DNA of 64,000 nucleotides from a virus. The number at the start of each line of letters is the position of its first letter. Within the stretch, counting starts at the first letter, position 1. The translations under genes and the position numbers were made by a program. This document shows, piece by piece, positions 61,967-64,000 of this stretch. The notes beneath the pieces were generated by a model. That model had not been told where the DNA came from, searched no databases, and was given only the letters and a program-made list of their open reading frames with translations. The stretch spans positions 62,001 to 126,000 of the IMG/VR virus record IMGVR_UViG_3300006841_000093. The stretch is one strand, 5' to 3'.

Positions 61967-62072
61967 AATACCACAGGGGTAATCGTGGGGGTTTTCTCCG
62001 CCTGATTAATATTAATTAGGTACATAGACCCGTTCTCTCACCACGAAAGCAAAGTTGCTCTCCTGTGGTATT
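61967..62072 (+). ncRNA. structured leader, multi-branch RNA (riboswitch-like)
   Basis: AATACCACAGG (61967-61977) pairs perfectly over eleven bases with CCTGTGGTATT (62062-62072). Inside, TCGTGG pairs with CCACGA, CCTGATTAA with TTAATTAGG (one G-U), and GCAA with TTGC, giving a multi-branch fold of about 106 nt. It starts 14 bases after a sigma70 -10 box and ends 36 bases before the glycosyltransferase ATG. The architecture is riboswitch- or protein-binding-like; I match it to no family. Confidence 0.65.
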
Positions 62073-62108
62073 ACTATATATAGAGAGAAATATAAAATAT
62101 GGAGAATT

Positions 62109-63260
62109 ATGGTTAAAGCAGTGAACATCGATGAAAGCCCAAATACTTTAGGAAACCCCCCAAAACAATCTAAGTCAGATCTTCAGATCGAAAACCCCGA
62201 TGCTGATGTAGAATTTGTTGTCAATACTGATAATGATAATTTACAATTAGATGCTGTATCATCTAAAGCTATTGGTGGTACAGAATTAATGAGGGATTGG
62301 TTATTTGGAGAATTAGATAAGAGAGAGCCTGGAATAAGAGATAAGTTTCAATTCATTAGTACTAGAGTTAGAAAGTTAGAACCAAATAAACAAAGAATTC
62401 TTTGGATTCATGATTTGGCAAATGATCCAGAAGTACAACTTTTAAAAGATCCAGAAAGTTGGAAACAATTTGAACGAATAGTTTTTGTCAGTCATTGGCA
62501 ACAACATCAATTTAAAGTGCTTCTAGGTTTTCCTTATGAAAAAGGTGTAGTAATTCAAAATGCAATTTATCCTATTCCAGCACATGAAAAGCCAAACGAT
62601 GGTAAGATCAATGTGTGTTATTTTTCTACACCACATAGAGGAATGGAATTACTTTTGAATGCGTGGGAGTTCATGAGGGAAGAACTTAAGGAAGGATTAA
62701 ATGCAGAGTTAAACATTTATTCAAGTTTTAAGATTTATGATCGTGGACATTTAGATGAACAGTTTAGACACATTTATAAACGTGCAAGAGAAATGGATGG
62801 TGTTAATTATCATGGTACTGTTTCTAATGATGATATTAGAAAGATGTTGCCTAGTCAACATATTATGGCATATCCAAGTATCTATGAGGAAACAAGTTGT
62901 CTTACTTTAATTGAAGCAATGAGTGCAGGATGTTTAGGTGTAGTTCCTAATCTTGGTGCATTGCCCGAAACAGGAGCAAACTTCCCGTGGATGTATGGTT
63001 ACGAAGAAGACGCAGATAAACATTGTCAAGTACATGGACATATTTTGGGAAGAGCTATTGGACATTTTTGGGATGATGATGTACAAAATCTTTTGAAGAT
63101 ACAACGAAGTTATTTTGATATGTTTTATAATTGGGATTTACGTGGTGGACAATGGTTACAATTTTTACACGCTATACAAGACACGCCTGAGGTGGAACAA
63201 CAAAAAGCAGAAATTAGAAAAGAAGTAGAAGAGGAAGCTGAGTTTGAAATAATTGAATAA
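62109..63260 (+). CDS. glycosyltransferase, GT4-like (383 aa)
   Basis: ATG 62109 with GGAG upstream is preferred to the open frame from 62055, which starts within the leader stem. VYPSIYEETSCLTLIEAMSA-type sequence (AYPSIYEETSCLTLIEAM then SAGCLGVVPNLGALPETG) is the GT4 donor-binding motif EEx7E. IGGTELMRDW and RIVFVSHWQQHQF give the N-terminal Rossmann part. It would move a sugar onto a lipid, glycan or DNA. A structured RNA leader precedes it. Confidence 0.88.
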   Translation: MVKAVNIDESPNTLGNPPKQSKSDLQIENPDADVEFVVNTDNDNLQLDAVSSKAIGGTELMRDWLFGELDKREPGIRDKFQFISTRVRKLEPNKQRILWIHDLANDPEVQLLKDPESWKQFERIVFVSHWQQHQFKVLLGFPYEKGVVIQNAIYPIPAHEKPNDGKINVCYFSTPHRGMELLLNAWEFMREELKEGLNAELNIYSSFKIYDRGHLDEQFRHIYKRAREMDGVNYHGTVSNDDIRKMLPSQHIMAYPSIYEETSCLTLIEAMSAGCLGVVPNLGALPETGANFPWMYGYEEDADKHCQVHGHILGRAIGHFWDDDVQNLLKIQRSYFDMFYNWDLRGGQWLQFLHAIQDTPEVEQQKAEIRKEVEEEAEFEIIE

Positions 63261-63261
63261 T

Positions 63262-64000
63262 ATGAAAGAACTTGCCTCTGAAGATATTTTAACGTTGTGG
63301 AGTAATACAAAGTTACAAACAGGAGTATATGTCCATAGCCCCTTTTGTAAAGAACAATGTACCTATTGTACTTATAAAGGTACTATGTTTGAAAAAGATG
63401 CTTTCCATCGTTATTATACAAAATATCTTCCTGATATGATTAAGTTTTATGAACCAATATTAAGTTCGAATCTCATCCGCAATTATTTTTGGGGTGGTGG
63501 AACTCCAACATTAATGTCTGCAGAAATAATGAATAATATATTTGAGCTTATTCCTAATTTCAAACAAACGAAAAGAAAGTTAATGGAATTCCACATGGCA
63601 GATTGGAATAAGGAACAATTAGATGTAGTAAAAGAATATAACTTCAATACAGTAGTGGCGTGTGTTCAAAGTTTTGATAAAGAGGTAGTAAAGCAACAAA
63701 AAAGAAGAACACCAAAAAATGATACTATTATTTTTGATTTTATAGACTATGCAAATTCATTAGGATTATTTACAATGTCGGATGTTATCTTTTTTTATAC
63801 AGGAAACTTAAATAAAGATTTGGATAGACTTTCTTCAGATATACAAAAATTAGCAAACCACAATATATCGGAAATAACTATACAAACAATTCATGGTGAA
63901 AAGGGTGTACATCGTGAACATGAAGGTGGACAATTTGATGCAGAAGTTTCAAAAAGAATAACTAAATTTTTAAATGATAATAATCAATATTGGGCTGCAG
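63262..64000 (+). CDS. radical SAM protein, HemN/coproporphyrinogen-oxidase-like (3' end outside window)
   Basis: The frame is open to the window end (246 residues visible). VYVHSPFCKEQCTYCTYKG near 22-40 has the CxxxCxxC cluster that binds the [4Fe-4S] and SAM, with the HemN-type YVHxPFC. WGGGTPTLMSAEIMNN is the GGGTP SAM-binding motif. Members include HemN, HemW and ligand-processing enzymes, so the substrate is open. It begins one base after the glycosyltransferase stop. It would need Fe-S clusters, which suits the IscU/IscA genes. Confidence 0.85.
   Translation, partial: MKELASEDILTLWSNTKLQTGVYVHSPFCKEQCTYCTYKGTMFEKDAFHRYYTKYLPDMIKFYEPILSSNLIRNYFWGGGTPTLMSAEIMNNIFELIPNFKQTKRKLMEFHMADWNKEQLDVVKEYNFNTVVACVQSFDKEVVKQQKRRTPKNDTIIFDFIDYANSLGLFTMSDVIFFYTGNLNKDLDRLSSDIQKLANHNISEITIQTIHGEKGVHREHEGGQFDAEVSKRITKFLNDNNQYWAA

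Noticed and set aside
63473-63482. GTTCGAATC, a possible tRNA T-arm
   Set aside because: It lies in the radical SAM reading frame and no acceptor or anticodon stems pair around it. I found no tRNA in the window.

Overview
The window is one continuous, tightly packed stretch of a tailed-phage genome of T4-like (straboviral or marine myoviral) type. Every convincing gene is on the plus strand. Base composition is strongly A+T-rich, neighbouring genes overlap by 4-30 bases, and many genes are under 100 codons. The replication genes match T4 gp43 (C-terminal end), UvsX, gp41 and gp61. TATAAATA-type late promoters lie upstream of virion-type genes and sigma70-type promoters upstream of small early genes. 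A phage-borne bS21, A-type Fe-S carriers, a class II (B12-dependent) ribonucleotide reductase, ThyX and low GC resemble marine phages of SAR11-like or other alphaproteobacterial hosts. The host is not proven, and the predicted selenoprotein would require a host that uses selenocysteine.

Layout. 0-4.2 kb: end of DNA polymerase, uvsX, gp41 helicase and small genes. 4.2-23 kb: a late region behind a perfect TATAAATA box, rich in virion and internal-head proteins. About twelve of these begin with a peptide like MKTFxxFLxE that resembles the T4 capsid-targeting sequence cut by the gp21 protease. Among them are a nucleotidyltransferase-like protein with a KWDG motif, two ADP-ribosyltransferase-like paralogues and a methyltransferase. 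An IscA-IscA-IscU set is embedded here. 22-29.8 kb: envelope and host-interaction genes: HAD phosphatase, holin-like proteins, a membrane-anchored cytochrome c, an AapJ-like amino-acid-binding protein, a DUF5706 (Pycsar effector-like) membrane protein, a lipoprotein lipase and a P-loop kinase. 29.8-36.5 kb: primase, ThyX, class II RNR, a periplasmic HtrA-like protease and a RuvC-like nuclease. 36.5-49.4 kb: accessory metabolism: 2OG-Fe(II) oxygenase, ClpS, SpeD, flavin-dependent halogenase, APS-kinase-like plus sulfotransferase, a SelW-like selenoprotein, bS21, glutaredoxin, a SET-domain protein, PyrD and PyrF. 49.4-50.75 kb: an unusual mainly non-coding region with three sigma70 promoters, two structured RNA candidates, a terminator and a foldable leader. 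50.7-56.5 kb: glycosyltransferase, DUF6065, ClpP, and five more small or 2OG-oxygenase genes including a tandem triplet. 56.5-64 kb: small early genes behind near-identical promoter modules, structured leaders, a lipoprotein, a glycosyltransferase and the start of a HemN-like radical SAM gene.

How it fits together. The window combines replication and nucleotide supply (RNR, ThyX, PyrD, PyrF, MazG-like) with head-packaged effectors, envelope proteins and a redox/metallocofactor group (IscU/IscA, cytochrome c, SelW-like, glutaredoxin, 2OG-Fe oxygenases, halogenase). The observation most worth following is the gene at 44870-45148. Read through an in-frame UGA it is a complete SelW/Rdx protein with a CGSU active site, and a bacterial-type SECIS hairpin lies directly downstream. 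All calls come from reading the sequence; no database search was run.
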